A stretch of 64,000 bases of DNA, from contig CALWHE010000007.1 of the NCBI GenBank assembly GCA_944380295.1, forward strand, positions 24,085 to 88,084. The letters run 5' to 3'. The stretch comes from an uncultured Christensenellaceae bacterium. GTDB taxonomy: Bacteria; Bacillota; Clostridia; Christensenellales; UBA3700. The position numbers were made by a program, and so were the translations under genes. Positions 35,761 through 44,563 of the stretch are shown piece after piece (within the stretch, counting starts at the first letter, position 1; every line of letters starts with the position of its first letter). The notes under the pieces were generated by a model, which was not told the origin of the DNA, ran no database searches, and worked only from the letters and a program-made list of their open reading frames with translations.

Positions 35761-36933
35761 ATGGATAAAAAACAATACGCTTTGGACAAGCACCGCGAAT
35801 GGGCGGGCAAGATAGAAGTTGTCACCCGCGCGCCCATCACCAACCGTGAAGAACTTGCCGTGGCTTACACGCCCGGCGTGGCAGAGCCTTGCCTGGAAAT
35901 ATCCAAGAATACGGACCTTTCTTATACCTATACCCGCCGTCATAACCTGGTGGCGGTGGTCACGGACGGCACCGCCGTGCTGGGACTGGGCGACATCGGT
36001 CCGGAAGCGGGCATGCCCGTTATGGAAGGCAAGTGCGCGCTGTTCAAGACCTTTGGCGACGTGGACGCTTTCCCGCTGTGCGTGCGCTCCAAGGACGTGG
36101 ACGAAATCGTCAAGACCGTGGCGCTGCTCGCCGGCAGCTTCGGCGGCGTGAACCTGGAAGACATCTCCGCGCCCCGCTGCTTTGAAATAGAGAAAAAGCT
36201 CAAAGCCGTGTGCGATATCCCGATCTTCCACGACGATCAGCACGGCACCGCCGTGGTCACCATGGCTGCCATGCTCAACGCGCTCAAACTCACCGGCAAA
36301 AAGCTGGAAAACCTCTCCGTTGTGGTCAACGGCTCGGGCGCTGCCGGCATTGCCATCACCAAACTTCTGATGAGCAAGGGCTTGAAAAACGTGGTGCTCT
36401 GCGACCGCAAAGGCGCCATCTACAAGGGCAGGGAAGGTCTGAATCCCATCAAGAGCGAGATGGCGGAAATATCCAACCTGGAAATGAAAAAGGGCAGCCT
36501 TGCCGACGTCATCAAGGGCGCGGACGTGTTCATCGGCGTTTCCGCTCCCGGCAGCCTGACCAAGGAGATGGTCAAAACCATGAACGCGGATCCCATCGTC
36601 TTTGCCATGGCTAACCCCGTGCCGGAGATCATGCCGGACGAAGCGCTTGAAGCGGGCGTGAAGATAATGGGCACGGGCAGGAGCGACTTCCCCAACCAGA
36701 TCAACAACGTGCTCGCTTTCCCCGGTATCTTCCGCGGCGCTCTGGATGTGCGCGCTTCCGACATCAACGACGAGATGAAGATAGCCGCCGCAGAAGCCAT
36801 TGCAAACGTGATCCCGGAGAGCGAACTCCGTCCCGATTACATCATTCCCGATTCCTTCAACCCCCACGTGAAAGACGCGGTGGCAAACGCCGTGAAAGAG
36901 GCGGCAAGAAGAACGGGCGTGGCTCGCATTTAA
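35761..36933 (+). CDS. NAD(P)-dependent malic enzyme
   Basis: The 390-residue enzyme decarboxylates malate to pyruvate and CO2, or the reverse. YTPGVAEPCLEI (36-47) is the family N-terminal motif. DVDAFPLCV and FHDDQHGTA form the metal and malate site, and VVVNGSGAAGIAI the dinucleotide fold. It is the short bacterial form without the phosphotransacetylase extension. AAGGAG precedes the ATG. Together with the dehydrogenase upstream it could link oxaloacetate, malate and pyruvate while exchanging cofactors. Confidence 0.94.
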   Translation: MDKKQYALDKHREWAGKIEVVTRAPITNREELAVAYTPGVAEPCLEISKNTDLSYTYTRRHNLVAVVTDGTAVLGLGDIGPEAGMPVMEGKCALFKTFGDVDAFPLCVRSKDVDEIVKTVALLAGSFGGVNLEDISAPRCFEIEKKLKAVCDIPIFHDDQHGTAVVTMAAMLNALKLTGKKLENLSVVVNGSGAAGIAITKLLMSKGLKNVVLCDRKGAIYKGREGLNPIKSEMAEISNLEMKKGSLADVIKGADVFIGVSAPGSLTKEMVKTMNADPIVFAMANPVPEIMPDEALEAGVKIMGTGRSDFPNQINNVLAFPGIFRGALDVRASDINDEMKIAAAEAIANVIPESELRPDYIIPDSFNPHVKDAVANAVKEAARRTGVARI

Positions 36934-36956
36934 TTGTTATAAGCAAGAAAAAGGCG

Positions 36957-36985
36957 GTCTCCGTGCAAACGGGGACTGTTTTTTT
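36957..36985 (+). terminator. Terminator after malic enzyme
   Basis: GTCTCCGT (36957-36964), GCAA loop, ACGGGGAC (36969-36976, one T-G pair), then a T-rich tail. Confidence 0.8.
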
Positions 36986-37119
36986 GTCACAAAACCCCGC
37001 GGCAGCCGCATAAGTTCAAAAGAGGCTCAGCCGTTTAAGCGGAAAAACACAGATCGGACAAGATATTGCAAGATTGCAAATCATATGTGAAAGGCGGCGC
37101 AAATTTTATGCGCGGCGGT

Positions 37120-37150
37120 AAAAAAATGCCCGCTCCTTGCGGGAGCGGGC
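37120..37150 (-). terminator. Terminator of the multi-pass membrane protein gene
   Basis: On the minus strand GCCCGCTCC and GGAGCGGGC (37142-37150 and 37128-37136) enclose a 5-nt loop and are followed by ATTTTTTT. Confidence 0.9.
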
Positions 37151-37168
37151 GGGAAATGCCGCGTAATG

Positions 37169-38566
37169 TTATTCGTCGATGTCTTCCGTGACTATTTTTT
37201 TCACGCGCTTGGTGGGGCGGATTATCAGCAGCAGTATCAGCAGCACCACCAGCAGGGCGGGGGCGATGAACATGGTCAGGTTGACGGACAGGGTCATGCC
37301 CAGAGAGAGATACGTGTTGCACAGGTAAGAATACACCCAGGCAAACGCCGCCGCAAAACCGGTGAGCAGAATGGCGCTGATGGCGGTAAGTTCGTTGCGC
37401 GCCTTCCATTGGCGTTTGCGCCATCTGTCGCCCACCACATAAGTCTTGGACGCCATGATACAGCCCATTATCAGCGTTGCCAGCACCATTGCCGCGGCAA
37501 CGCCCAGCGGTATGAGCCAGGCTTGCAGGTCGAATTCCGCGGGGATATTGGCGGTGAACATGCCGGAAGATACCGCCTGACCTATGCTGAGAGAAAAGCT
37601 CTCTCCGCCGCCCGCGGGGGTGGCGATCAGGGGGTTGGCAAGGGAGAGGGAAAACGCCGAGATGAACATTGCGTCCATGAGCATGTAGCGCAGCAGACCT
37701 TTGCCGATAAACTTATTGGGATAGGCGGCGTAACGCACCACGCCCACGATCAGCATGCCGGCGAACGCCGCGCCGAAGGTGGCGTATAAGAAGATGCCCG
37801 CGTTGCCTATCGCGCCCAGTTGCAGCATGAGCAGCGCCAAGACGGTGAACATGCAGGTGAGGGGGAAGGCGACGTGCAGGCTCTTGCCGTTGCGGCAGAA
37901 GATGAGGATGAAAATGCCTTTGAGCGCCAGGATGGTCAGCGCGAGCACCGCAAGCCCCATGGGCAGCACCGCGCCCACGCCCACCACCGTCAGACCGAAG
38001 GTGACGTATTGCTGCACTTTGCCCACCGCGGAAGCGTCACTTTGCGTGGGCATGTTGACCGTGGCGGGATCTATCTTGCCCTGTGAAACTTTGAGCTGCA
38101 ACAGGGCGTTTACCAGCACATAACGGGCAAAATTGATTTCCGAATGCTCCGTGAGGAGCTTTTCGTAAAACTCTTTTTCCTTGGTGGCGTCGGAGATGTC
38201 CGCGCCGCCCGCCAGCTTTTCCTGCGCCGCCGTCATAACGGCGGTCTCCGTGTTTGTCTTGTAAGCGATCAGCTCTTCGTCGGACATGGCAAAAGCGGTG
38301 AAGGCGGAGCCCATCTGGATCATGTTTTGGCTCACTTCCGCCTGCGAACCGTCCGAAACCGTGATGATGCCGAAGGTGGCGTTGGAAAACGCGCACATGG
38401 CGATCAGGGCAAGGCAGATGAGCAAAACCAGGATGTTGCCCACCACATGGTATTTGCTTTCAAAGGCGGCAAAAGCTCCGGGAGCCAATTTACGCTCCTT
38501 TTTTGCCGGGGCTGCCTCCTTGCTCTCTTCCGCCTCTTGTTCGGCAGTCAATTCTTCGTCACTCAT
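37169..38566 (-). CDS. Multi-pass membrane protein of unknown function
   Basis: The 465-residue protein has an acidic, charged N-terminus, then about eight to nine hydrophobic helices. A polar loop of roughly 110 residues lies between the first and second helix, and a basic/acidic tail closes it. I do not recognise the family. The start is taken at 38566; an ATG 21 bp upstream is in frame and neither has a perfect ribosome binding site (GAGAGGA lies before the inner one). Transcribed alone between a promoter at 38635-38663 and the terminator at 37120. Confidence 0.75.
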   Translation of the reverse strand: MSDEELTAEQEAEESKEAAPAKKERKLAPGAFAAFESKYHVVGNILVLLICLALIAMCAFSNATFGIITVSDGSQAEVSQNMIQMGSAFTAFAMSDEELIAYKTNTETAVMTAAQEKLAGGADISDATKEKEFYEKLLTEHSEINFARYVLVNALLQLKVSQGKIDPATVNMPTQSDASAVGKVQQYVTFGLTVVGVGAVLPMGLAVLALTILALKGIFILIFCRNGKSLHVAFPLTCMFTVLALLMLQLGAIGNAGIFLYATFGAAFAGMLIVGVVRYAAYPNKFIGKGLLRYMLMDAMFISAFSLSLANPLIATPAGGGESFSLSIGQAVSSGMFTANIPAEFDLQAWLIPLGVAAAMVLATLIMGCIMASKTYVVGDRWRKRQWKARNELTAISAILLTGFAAAFAWVYSYLCNTYLSLGMTLSVNLTMFIAPALLVVLLILLLIIRPTKRVKKIVTEDIDE

Positions 38567-38634
38567 TCGATCCGTATCCTCTCTCATATAATATACGCAT
38601 TCCGCATACGCATGCGCATTTAGTATACGATATT

Positions 38635-38663
38635 ATTATAACATCAATTAAAAGATAAGTCAA
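38635..38663 (-). promoter_or_regulatory. Promoter of the multi-pass membrane protein gene
   Basis: Minus-strand TTGACT (38658-38663), 17-nt spacer, TATAAT (38635-38640). The leader contains repeated ATGCG/CGCAT words around 38597-38620. Confidence 0.7.
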
Positions 38664-38724
38664 AAATTTTGAGGGGTTTTATTTTCCGCAAACACGCAGG
38701 GCGCATTTTTCATGTAAAATGTTT

Positions 38725-39402
38725 TCATATTTTTTCCAGCAGAACCAGGGGAACGTAAAATTTGCCGCCCTTGTCCGCGCCCTCGTCCACGATCACGGTG
38801 GCGCGTTTGTTCACGGCGCGCACGGTGGCGGAAAGATATTTGCCTTTATAAAAAAACCGCACCTTATCGCCCGGCTTTATCTGCGTTTTGTCCGCGCCGG
38901 GCACGATCAGCACGCCGTTTTTGCGCACGGGCATGGTGTGTCCCACGGCGCGGGAAGGGTCGTGCCCGAAGTATTTCTGCGCCAGGGCTTTGAAGCGCTT
39001 GCCGTGTCCCGTCTTGCCGTATTTGAGCTTTTCTATCAGGTGCGTAAGCTCGTGCTCGAACACTAAAAGCGCGCTGTCAAGAGAGTGCTCCACCGGCTCG
39101 CCGTCTATGGTCACCGGGTTCATGCCCGTATCCTGCATGCGCATGAACGGATAGGGGTTGAGTTCGATGAAAAAGGCGCCGTCTTTTTGCCTGAACGTGC
39201 CCGCGTTGCCGGAGTTGCTCCTGCCGAAGTAACGCGGCGTGACGTTTTTTGCCTCTTTGAGCACTTTGTCGCCGATGGCGTCCGCGTAAAGATCGAATAA
39301 AATGCGCAGGTCGCTGTTATAACAGGTGAGGAGCGTGCCTTCCGCCCAGCCCGCGCACCGCCGCAAAAATTCGCGTTTGATCTGTTCTCTGTCCGTTGCC
39401 AT
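38725..39402 (-). CDS. SprT-like zinc metallopeptidase domain protein
   Basis: The 225-residue protein carries the SprT-type zinc motif HELTH (117-121), a third histidine in KTGHGKRF (about 133), and a C-terminal beta-rich domain in place of the usual zinc ribbon. The SprT/Spartan fold in other organisms includes DNA-protein crosslink proteases; the role here is unknown. The ATG at 39400-39402 has no Shine-Dalgarno. A TATACT -10 box (39409-39414) ends six bases upstream, so the message may be leaderless; the -35 box is weak. Confidence 0.8.
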   Translation of the reverse strand: MATDREQIKREFLRRCAGWAEGTLLTCYNSDLRILFDLYADAIGDKVLKEAKNVTPRYFGRSNSGNAGTFRQKDGAFFIELNPYPFMRMQDTGMNPVTIDGEPVEHSLDSALLVFEHELTHLIEKLKYGKTGHGKRFKALAQKYFGHDPSRAVGHTMPVRKNGVLIVPGADKTQIKPGDKVRFFYKGKYLSATVRAVNKRATVIVDEGADKGGKFYVPLVLLEKI

Positions 39403-39439
39403 AAATACAGTATACACCTATTTTTTGTCCTGCGCCACC

Positions 39440-39660
39440 GAACAAAAGCGAAAAGCGATAAAATGTTCGGCGGCTCCGGACGTGAAATTTTTGCGCAGAT
39501 ATAAGTGAGCGGTAAGCGAACGTATACTGCTGCGCAAAAGTGAAATGTTTTTGCCAACTTGTTGTCAAAAACGTGAAATGTGCCCTCAAACCGCAAAGCG
39601 ACGAGAGGGCACGTGAAATGTCCGCTCATACAGCCGTGCACGGCACGGCGCATCGCGGAC
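39440..39660. repeat. Array of dissimilar hairpins separated by GTGAAAT(G)
   Basis: GTGAAAT occurs at 39482, 39540, 39573 and 39613. Between and beside these copies lie perfect inverted repeats with unrelated stems: CCGAACA/TGTTCGG; TTTTGCGCAG/CTGCGCAAAA (39489-39498 and 39530-39539); GTTTTTG/CAAAAAC (39547-39553 and 39566-39572); GTGCCCTC/GAGGGCAC (39580-39587 and 39605-39612); GTCCGC/GCGGAC (39620-39625 and 39655-39660). Confidence 0.8.
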
Positions 39661-39928
39661 GTGGCGGTGCTGTGGGCACATAAATAGAATATTATAAAAC
39701 AAGCAAGAGCGACAGAAAGACGATACAGCTACGCGCTCGTCGTGCGTGGCGGGCAGCGTGCCGCTGCACCCATTATATGCCTTGAAGTAACTTGTTCGTT
39801 TTTCCGGCTGATCTCTTCGCAACAATAGGCAAATGCAATCGGCATGACCATTCACACAACTATGTATTTGGAAAATCAGGGTGCAGCGTCACGCTGCCCG
39901 GACAGACGTCTATAAGGGTGCGCAGGAG

Positions 39929-39980
39929 GGCGATGGATTTGCGTGCGGATTTGGACAAAGGTGCCGCAGGCAATACTTGC
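39929..39980 (+). repeat. Half-core relative of the foldback element, second locus
   Basis: Contains GATGGATTTGCGTGCGGATT and GGACAAAGG, GCCGCAGGCAATACTTG, i.e. the first half of the 93-nt core. It then diverges to CCAATAACTATTAAT just before the full element at 40019. Confidence 0.7.
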
Positions 39981-40018
39981 CGGCTTATAATGATATGCTG
40001 TTTCCAATAACTATTAAT

Positions 40019-40181
40019 GCCGGGCGGGAGCTGTGAAGGCACGCGAGAGAGAGATGGATTTGCGTGCGATTTTGGACAACGGGGACGAAGGTTGTCCTAT
40101 TGCGGTATTATCAAGTCCTCGTTGTTCAAAAGCGTGCGTAAAGGCGCTCTCTCACGTGTGCCGGCGCGGCTCCCGCCCGGC
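40019..40181 (+). repeat. Foldback element, copy 2 (93-nt core, 35-nt arms)
   Basis: Arms 40019-40053 and 40147-40181 are complementary at 29 of 35 positions, with 13 perfect outer pairs (GCCGGGCGGGAGC). The core 40054-40146 has exactly the length of copy 1 (93 nt) and 74 identical positions, while the arms share no sequence with copy 1. The element ends five bases from the typA stop codon, so it could also serve as the typA 3' hairpin. Confidence 0.85.
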
Positions 40182-40185
40182 AGAG

Positions 40186-42000
40186 CTACTTATTCCCGTA
40201 TTTCAGCTTTAATCTTTGTTCTCTGCTCAGCACCATCTTGCGCAGGCGTATGCTCTTGGGCGTGACTTCCACCAGTTCGTCCGCGCCGATAAATTCCAGG
40301 CACTGTTCCAGGCTCATGATCACGGGCGGGGTGAGGCGCAGCGCGTCTTCACTGCCGGCGGCGCGGTTATTGGTGAGTTGTTTTTTCTTACACACGTTCA
40401 CCACCAGGTCGTCTTCGCGCGAATTTTCGCCCACTATCTCGCCGCCGTAGACGGGCACGCCCGCGCCTAAAAAGAGGGTGGCGCGCTCCTGCGCGTTGAA
40501 CAGTCCGTAAGCGGTGGTCACGCCGTCTTCCCATGCCACCAGCGAGCCGCGCGCCCGCTCGCGCACTTCGCCGCGGTAAGGGGCGTAACACTCAAAAGTG
40601 TGCGTCATCACGCCGAAGCCGCGCGTATCGGTGAGCATTTCGCTGCGGTAACCGATCAGACAGCGTGAAGGTATGATAAACTCCAAGCGCGTGCCGCCGC
40701 GCTCGTCGGGATACATCTCTTTGAGTTCGCCCTTGCGCGCGCCCACTTTGTTCATCACCGCGCCCACATATTCGGCGGGCACTTCCACCACCAGCCGTTC
40801 CACCGGTTCGCACTTCACTCCGTCTATCTCTTTGATGATCACTTCCGGGCGGCTGACCTGGAATTCAAAGCCCTCGCGCCGCATGGTTTCTATCAGCACG
40901 GAAAGGTGAAGTTCGCCTCTGCCGAACACTTTGAAGCAGTCGGCACTGTCTGTTTCCTCCACGCGCATGCTCACATTGGTCTGCACCTCCTTGAACAGGC
41001 GGGCGCGCAGGTGCCGGCTGGTGACGAATTTGCCTTCCTTGCCGGCAAAGGGGGAATCGTTGACCATAAAGAGCATGGAAAGGGTGGGCTCGTCTATCTT
41101 GACAAAGGGGAGCGGGTCGGGCATGTTGTAAGAACAGATGGTGTCGCCTATGCCCAGATTTTCCGGTCCGTTCACGGCGATGATGTCGCCCACGCACGCG
41201 CTTTCCGCTTCCGCGCGCTTCAAGCCCTCGAATTGATAAAGGCGCACGATGCGCTCCGTGCTGTTGCTGCCGTCGGTGTGGCAGACGGTGGCGGGCTGAC
41301 CTTCGTTTATCTTGCCGCGCACCACGCGCGCAATGCCTATCTTGCCCACGTAATCGTCATGGTCAAGGTTGCAGATGATCGCCTGCAAGCCCTCGTTGGG
41401 TTCGCCCTCGGGGCAGGGGATATCTTTGAGCACCGCGTCCAACAGCGGGGACATGTCCTTGCCGGGCACGGCGGGGTCGAGCGACGCCCAGCCCTGTTTG
41501 GCGCTGGCGTAAACGGTGGAAAAATCTATCTGCTCGTCGTTCGCGCCCAGCTCTATGAACAGGTCTATCACCTGGTCTATCACGCGCTCCACGTCGCCGC
41601 CGCGGTCTATCTTGTTGACCACCACGATGGGCTTTTTGTTCAGTCCCAGCGCCTTTTTCAGCACGTAGCGCGTCTGCGGCATGCACCCTTCCACCGCGTC
41701 GATGAGCAAAAGCACGCCGTCCACCATGGAGAGGATGCGCTCCACTTCTCCGCCGAAGTCCGCGTGTCCGGGCGTGTCGATGATGTTTATCTTCACGCCT
41801 TTATAATGCAAAGCCGTGTTTTTGGCAAGTATGGTGATGCCGCGTTCGCGTTCCAGATCGCCGCTGTCCATGATGCGCTCTTCCACGTGCTCGTTTTCGC
41901 GGAAGATCTTGTTCTGCTTCAAAAGCTGATCCACAAGCGTGGTCTTGCCGTGATCGACGTGCGCGATGATGGCAATGTTTCTGATATCCGTTCTCTTCAT
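40186..42000 (-). CDS. typA: Translational GTPase TypA/BipA
   Basis: The 604-residue ribosome-binding GTPase has the G1 loop AHVDHGKTT (13-21), the G2/G3 segments RGITILAKN and DTPGHADF, and VNKIDR as G4. The EF-G-like domains and the C-terminal basic domain follow at the usual length. It acts in 50S assembly and stress adaptation. GAGG precedes the ATG at 42000. It lies 66 bp after yfcE and may share its transcript. Confidence 0.96.
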   Translation of the reverse strand: MKRTDIRNIAIIAHVDHGKTTLVDQLLKQNKIFRENEHVEERIMDSGDLERERGITILAKNTALHYKGVKINIIDTPGHADFGGEVERILSMVDGVLLLIDAVEGCMPQTRYVLKKALGLNKKPIVVVNKIDRGGDVERVIDQVIDLFIELGANDEQIDFSTVYASAKQGWASLDPAVPGKDMSPLLDAVLKDIPCPEGEPNEGLQAIICNLDHDDYVGKIGIARVVRGKINEGQPATVCHTDGSNSTERIVRLYQFEGLKRAEAESACVGDIIAVNGPENLGIGDTICSYNMPDPLPFVKIDEPTLSMLFMVNDSPFAGKEGKFVTSRHLRARLFKEVQTNVSMRVEETDSADCFKVFGRGELHLSVLIETMRREGFEFQVSRPEVIIKEIDGVKCEPVERLVVEVPAEYVGAVMNKVGARKGELKEMYPDERGGTRLEFIIPSRCLIGYRSEMLTDTRGFGVMTHTFECYAPYRGEVRERARGSLVAWEDGVTTAYGLFNAQERATLFLGAGVPVYGGEIVGENSREDDLVVNVCKKKQLTNNRAAGSEDALRLTPPVIMSLEQCLEFIGADELVEVTPKSIRLRKMVLSREQRLKLKYGNK

Positions 42001-42066
42001 ATATCCTCTGTGCCGCGCGGTGGGCGCGGCGGAAAATTTATTTGCAATGTGAGTTGAGCTGCCCGC

Positions 42067-42528
42067 TCAAATGCGGCAGGGGACGGCGTATATGCTGCCG
42101 CCGCTTGCGTTGGCGTAACAATAAGTGCCGCCATCCCGCAGAGAGCCGGGATTGATGAAAGTCACGCCGTCCTGCTCCGTTATCAGCTGCCGGTGCGTGT
42201 GCCCGAACATCACGCAGGACGCGCCCTCCGCCTTTGCCCGTTCCGCGAGTTTTTCAAGGCGCGTGCGCACGCCGTAAAGGTCGCCGTGCGTAAGCAGTAT
42301 CTTGCAGCCGCCTATCACTTCCGTCCGCTCTTTTTCGCCCGTCGTATCGTTATTGCCGCGCACAAAGAGCAGCTTGCCGCCGTAACAGCGCTTCAAAGCC
42401 TGTATGTCCGCCTCGCCGTCGCCCAGGTGCAGGATATAGTCCGCCTCGTCCATGGCGGTGAGCAGCCTTTCCGGCAGGGAAGAAAGTCCCATGTTGTGCG
42501 TGTCGGAGATGATGAGCAGCGTTTTCAC
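42067..42528 (-). CDS. yfcE: YfcE/MJ0936-type metallophosphoesterase
   Basis: The 153-residue phosphodiesterase-like protein has the calcineurin-type metal motifs ISDTHN (7-12), LHLGDGE, VRGNND, LTHGD and GHTHR. The GTG start (42526-42528) overlaps the rdgB stop as GTGA and follows GGAG. Physiological substrate unknown. Translation is coupled to rdgB. Confidence 0.93.
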   Translation of the reverse strand: MKTLLIISDTHNMGLSSLPERLLTAMDEADYILHLGDGEADIQALKRCYGGKLLFVRGNNDTTGEKERTEVIGGCKILLTHGDLYGVRTRLEKLAERAKAEGASCVMFGHTHRQLITEQDGVTFINPGSLRDGGTYCYANASGGSIYAVPCRI

Positions 42529-43106
42529 AGCAGTTTCTCCAAGGCGCGCAGCGCTCTGCCGCGGTGGGAGAGGGCGTTTTTCTCCTCTTCGCTCGCCTCG
42601 GCAAAGGTCTTGCCCAGCTCGGGAGAGAAAAAGACGGGATCGTATCCGAAGCCGCCCGCGCCGCGCCGCTCGCAGGTGATGTAGCCGTCCGTGCGCCCCT
42701 CGGCGGTCAGTTCGCGCCCGTCCGGGAAGACCAGCGCCACGCAGCAGGCAAAGTGCGCCGCGCGCCGCGCCTCTTCCTTTGCACCCGCCTTTTGCAGGTT
42801 GGCAAGCAAAAGGTCTATGTTTTCTTCCGCGCCCTTGCCGCTGTAACGTGCGGAAAACACGCCCGGCGCGCCGCCCAGCGCGTCCACGCACAGTCCCGAA
42901 TCGTCTGAAAGCGCGGGCAGGGAAGTCAGGCGGCAGATCTCGCGCGCCTTGATCAGCGCGTTTTCCTTGAAAGTCGCGCCCGTTTCTTCCGGGTCGGCGG
43001 TCACGCCCGCCTCTTTGAGCGTGAGCGTCTGCGTGAATTTTCCGCCCAGTATCTTTTGTATTTCGCGCACCTTGTGCGCGTTATTGGTGGCAAGTATGAC
43101 CTTCAT
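42525..43106 (-). CDS. rdgB: XTP/dITP diphosphatase (RdgB/HAM1)
   Basis: The 193-residue house-cleaning pyrophosphatase removes deaminated purine nucleotides. Family motifs: ATNNAHKVREI (6-16), TFKENALIKA (45-54), LSDDSGLCVDAL (66-77) and GYDPVFF near residue 148. GGAGGAAGA precedes the ATG at 43106. It overlaps both neighbours by four bases, forming a three-gene operon. Confidence 0.96.
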   Translation of the reverse strand: MKVILATNNAHKVREIQKILGGKFTQTLTLKEAGVTADPEETGATFKENALIKAREICRLTSLPALSDDSGLCVDALGGAPGVFSARYSGKGAEENIDLLLANLQKAGAKEEARRAAHFACCVALVFPDGRELTAEGRTDGYITCERRGAGGFGYDPVFFSPELGKTFAEASEEEKNALSHRGRALRALEKLL

Positions 43107-43576
43107 TCTTCCTCCGTGACCACGATTTCGTATTCCGCGCGCTTGGACAGGGCGCTCACTCTTTTGGCAAATTCGTCGTATTTTTCGCGCTTGACGCGCA
43201 CCATCTCGCCGCGCACGCCCTCTTCCTCGCCCTTGGGCACGGCATAATAAATCGCCAAGGCGGTGCGCGCTTCGTCTGAGCGCAGTTTGAGGATGTTGTC
43301 GTAAGACAGCGCCTTGACAAAAGGTCCCAGGTTGATATAAAGCGCCTTTTTGCCCAGCGTGTAACCCGAGCCCCACACCATGGACGCGCCCAACGCGGCG
43401 AGCAGGGGCAGCACCACGCAGGCGGTGATGTCCAAAGGGTGATCGTATGAGCGCAGACCGCCCGCCTCGCACAGCCTCAACACATTGACAATAAACGCCG
43501 CAAGCGTTATAATTACGATGAGCGCCGCAAGCACGTGATAGAGCGGATGCAGTTGATAAACATAGCGTTTTTTCAC
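43103..43576 (-). CDS. Small membrane protein of unknown function
   Basis: The 157-residue protein (GTG start at 43574-43576) has two predicted membrane helices (about 16-35 and 55-75) followed by a cytoplasmic domain with a charged C-terminus. Its GSGYTLGKKALYINLGPF region is somewhat like bacterial PH-type domains, but I do not assign a family. A strong promoter lies directly upstream, so the message would be leaderless with GTG as first codon. The next gene, rdgB, starts in its stop codon. Confidence 0.7.
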   Translation of the reverse strand: MKKRYVYQLHPLYHVLAALIVIITLAAFIVNVLRLCEAGGLRSYDHPLDITACVVLPLLAALGASMVWGSGYTLGKKALYINLGPFVKALSYDNILKLRSDEARTALAIYYAVPKGEEEGVRGEMVRVKREKYDEFAKRVSALSKRAEYEIVVTEEE

Positions 43577-43583
43577 GAAAGAT

Positions 43584-43612
43584 ATTATAGCAAAGCGCGC
43601 GCGCAAATACAA
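43584..43612 (-). promoter_or_regulatory. Promoter of the membrane protein-rdgB-yfcE operon (leaderless)
   Basis: Minus-strand TTGTAT (43607-43612), 17-nt spacer, TATAAT (43584-43589). Seven bases separate the -10 box from the GTG start. An earlier ATG would lie within the -35 box and is rejected. Confidence 0.8.
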
Positions 43613-43629
43613 GTGTTACAAGGTGTTTT

Positions 43630-44535
43630 ATGTTGTTTGAAGAGATAAACGACGCTCACGAAGAGCGCATAAGAGAGCTTTTGGCGCAGACGGAATACGA
43701 AGGCAGCGAATTTTCTCTGCTCTGCCGCCGCGGCTGGTCCTTTTATAATTACGCTTCCATGCAGGCGGCGGATACGGGCGACACGCTATTTGTCCGCTTT
43801 TTGCCGGGCGGCGGTTTTCAGGACTGTTCCAAATATGTTTATCTGCCGCCGCTCACGAAATTGAGCAATGTTAGGGCGGCTATGGACTCACTCAAAGCCT
43901 ATCTTGAAGAGCGCGGCGAACACGCCTGCGTGATGGCGCTCCCGCAGGAGTATGCGGGACGGTTGCAGGGCGCGGGATACGAGATCCTGCCCAGCAATCC
44001 CGATTATGAAGAATATCTTTACGACCCGCGCGGACTTATCGAGCTGGCGGGCAAAAAGCTGCACGCCAAGCGCAATCACGTCCATCGTTTTTGCGCCGTG
44101 TATCAGGGCAGATACGCGTTCCGTTCTTATGAGCCGGCGGACAAGCCGGGTATCATGCGGCTTTATGCCAAGTGGAGCGACGGCAAGGAAGACGACGGCA
44201 CGCTGATGAACGAATTCCGCCTGCTCTCTTTGGGCTTGAAGATGGCGGAAGAGGGGAGAGCGTATGCGGACGTGATGGAGATAGACGGCAAAATCGCCGG
44301 CTTTGCCCTGGGAGAAACGCTGCCTTCCGGCGTGGCGGTGGTGCATGTGGAAAAGGGGGAGATAGAGTTCGACGGCATTTATTCCGTCATCAACCAGATG
44401 TTTTCCAAAAAGCACTTTGAAGAAGGGGTGCGCCTGGTCAACCGTCAGGAGGACATGGGCTTGGCAGGACTGAGAAGGGCAAAACGCTCTTATCAGCCGG
44501 TGAAGATGGCAAAAAAGCATGTGATAAAGCTGTAA
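43630..44535 (+). CDS. DUF2156 (phosphatidylglycerol lysyltransferase C-terminal-like) protein
   Basis: The 301-residue soluble protein matches the stand-alone DUF2156 family, a tandem GNAT-fold related to the catalytic part of MprF lysyltransferases. The diagnostic segment is YLYDPRGLIELAGKKLHAKR followed by NHVHRF (about 136-161). INQMFSKKHF and NRQEDMGLAGLRRAKRSY near the C-terminus are also typical. It lacks the membrane flippase half. An aminoacyl-tRNA-dependent transferase role is possible but unproven. It is divergent from the membrane protein operon. Confidence 0.85.
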   Translation: MLFEEINDAHEERIRELLAQTEYEGSEFSLLCRRGWSFYNYASMQAADTGDTLFVRFLPGGGFQDCSKYVYLPPLTKLSNVRAAMDSLKAYLEERGEHACVMALPQEYAGRLQGAGYEILPSNPDYEEYLYDPRGLIELAGKKLHAKRNHVHRFCAVYQGRYAFRSYEPADKPGIMRLYAKWSDGKEDDGTLMNEFRLLSLGLKMAEEGRAYADVMEIDGKIAGFALGETLPSGVAVVHVEKGEIEFDGIYSVINQMFSKKHFEEGVRLVNRQEDMGLAGLRRAKRSYQPVKMAKKHVIKL

Positions 44536-44563
44536 AGCCGCGGACGCGGCAGTGCGAGGGGAA

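Larger units (their letters stand above)
39403..40018. other. Repeat-filled intergenic region between sprT-like gene and foldback element 2
   Basis: This stretch holds no supported gene. It contains, in order, a hairpin array (39440-39660), a 21-nt inverted repeat pair complementary at 20 of 21 positions (39751-39771 and 39879-39899), and a half-core of the foldback element (39929-39980). Short open frames here are repeat-derived. Confidence 0.7.

Noticed and set aside
39440..39660. CRISPR-like array
   Set aside because: The constant element is only 7-8 nt, spacing varies from 33 to 58, and the intervals are self-complementary.
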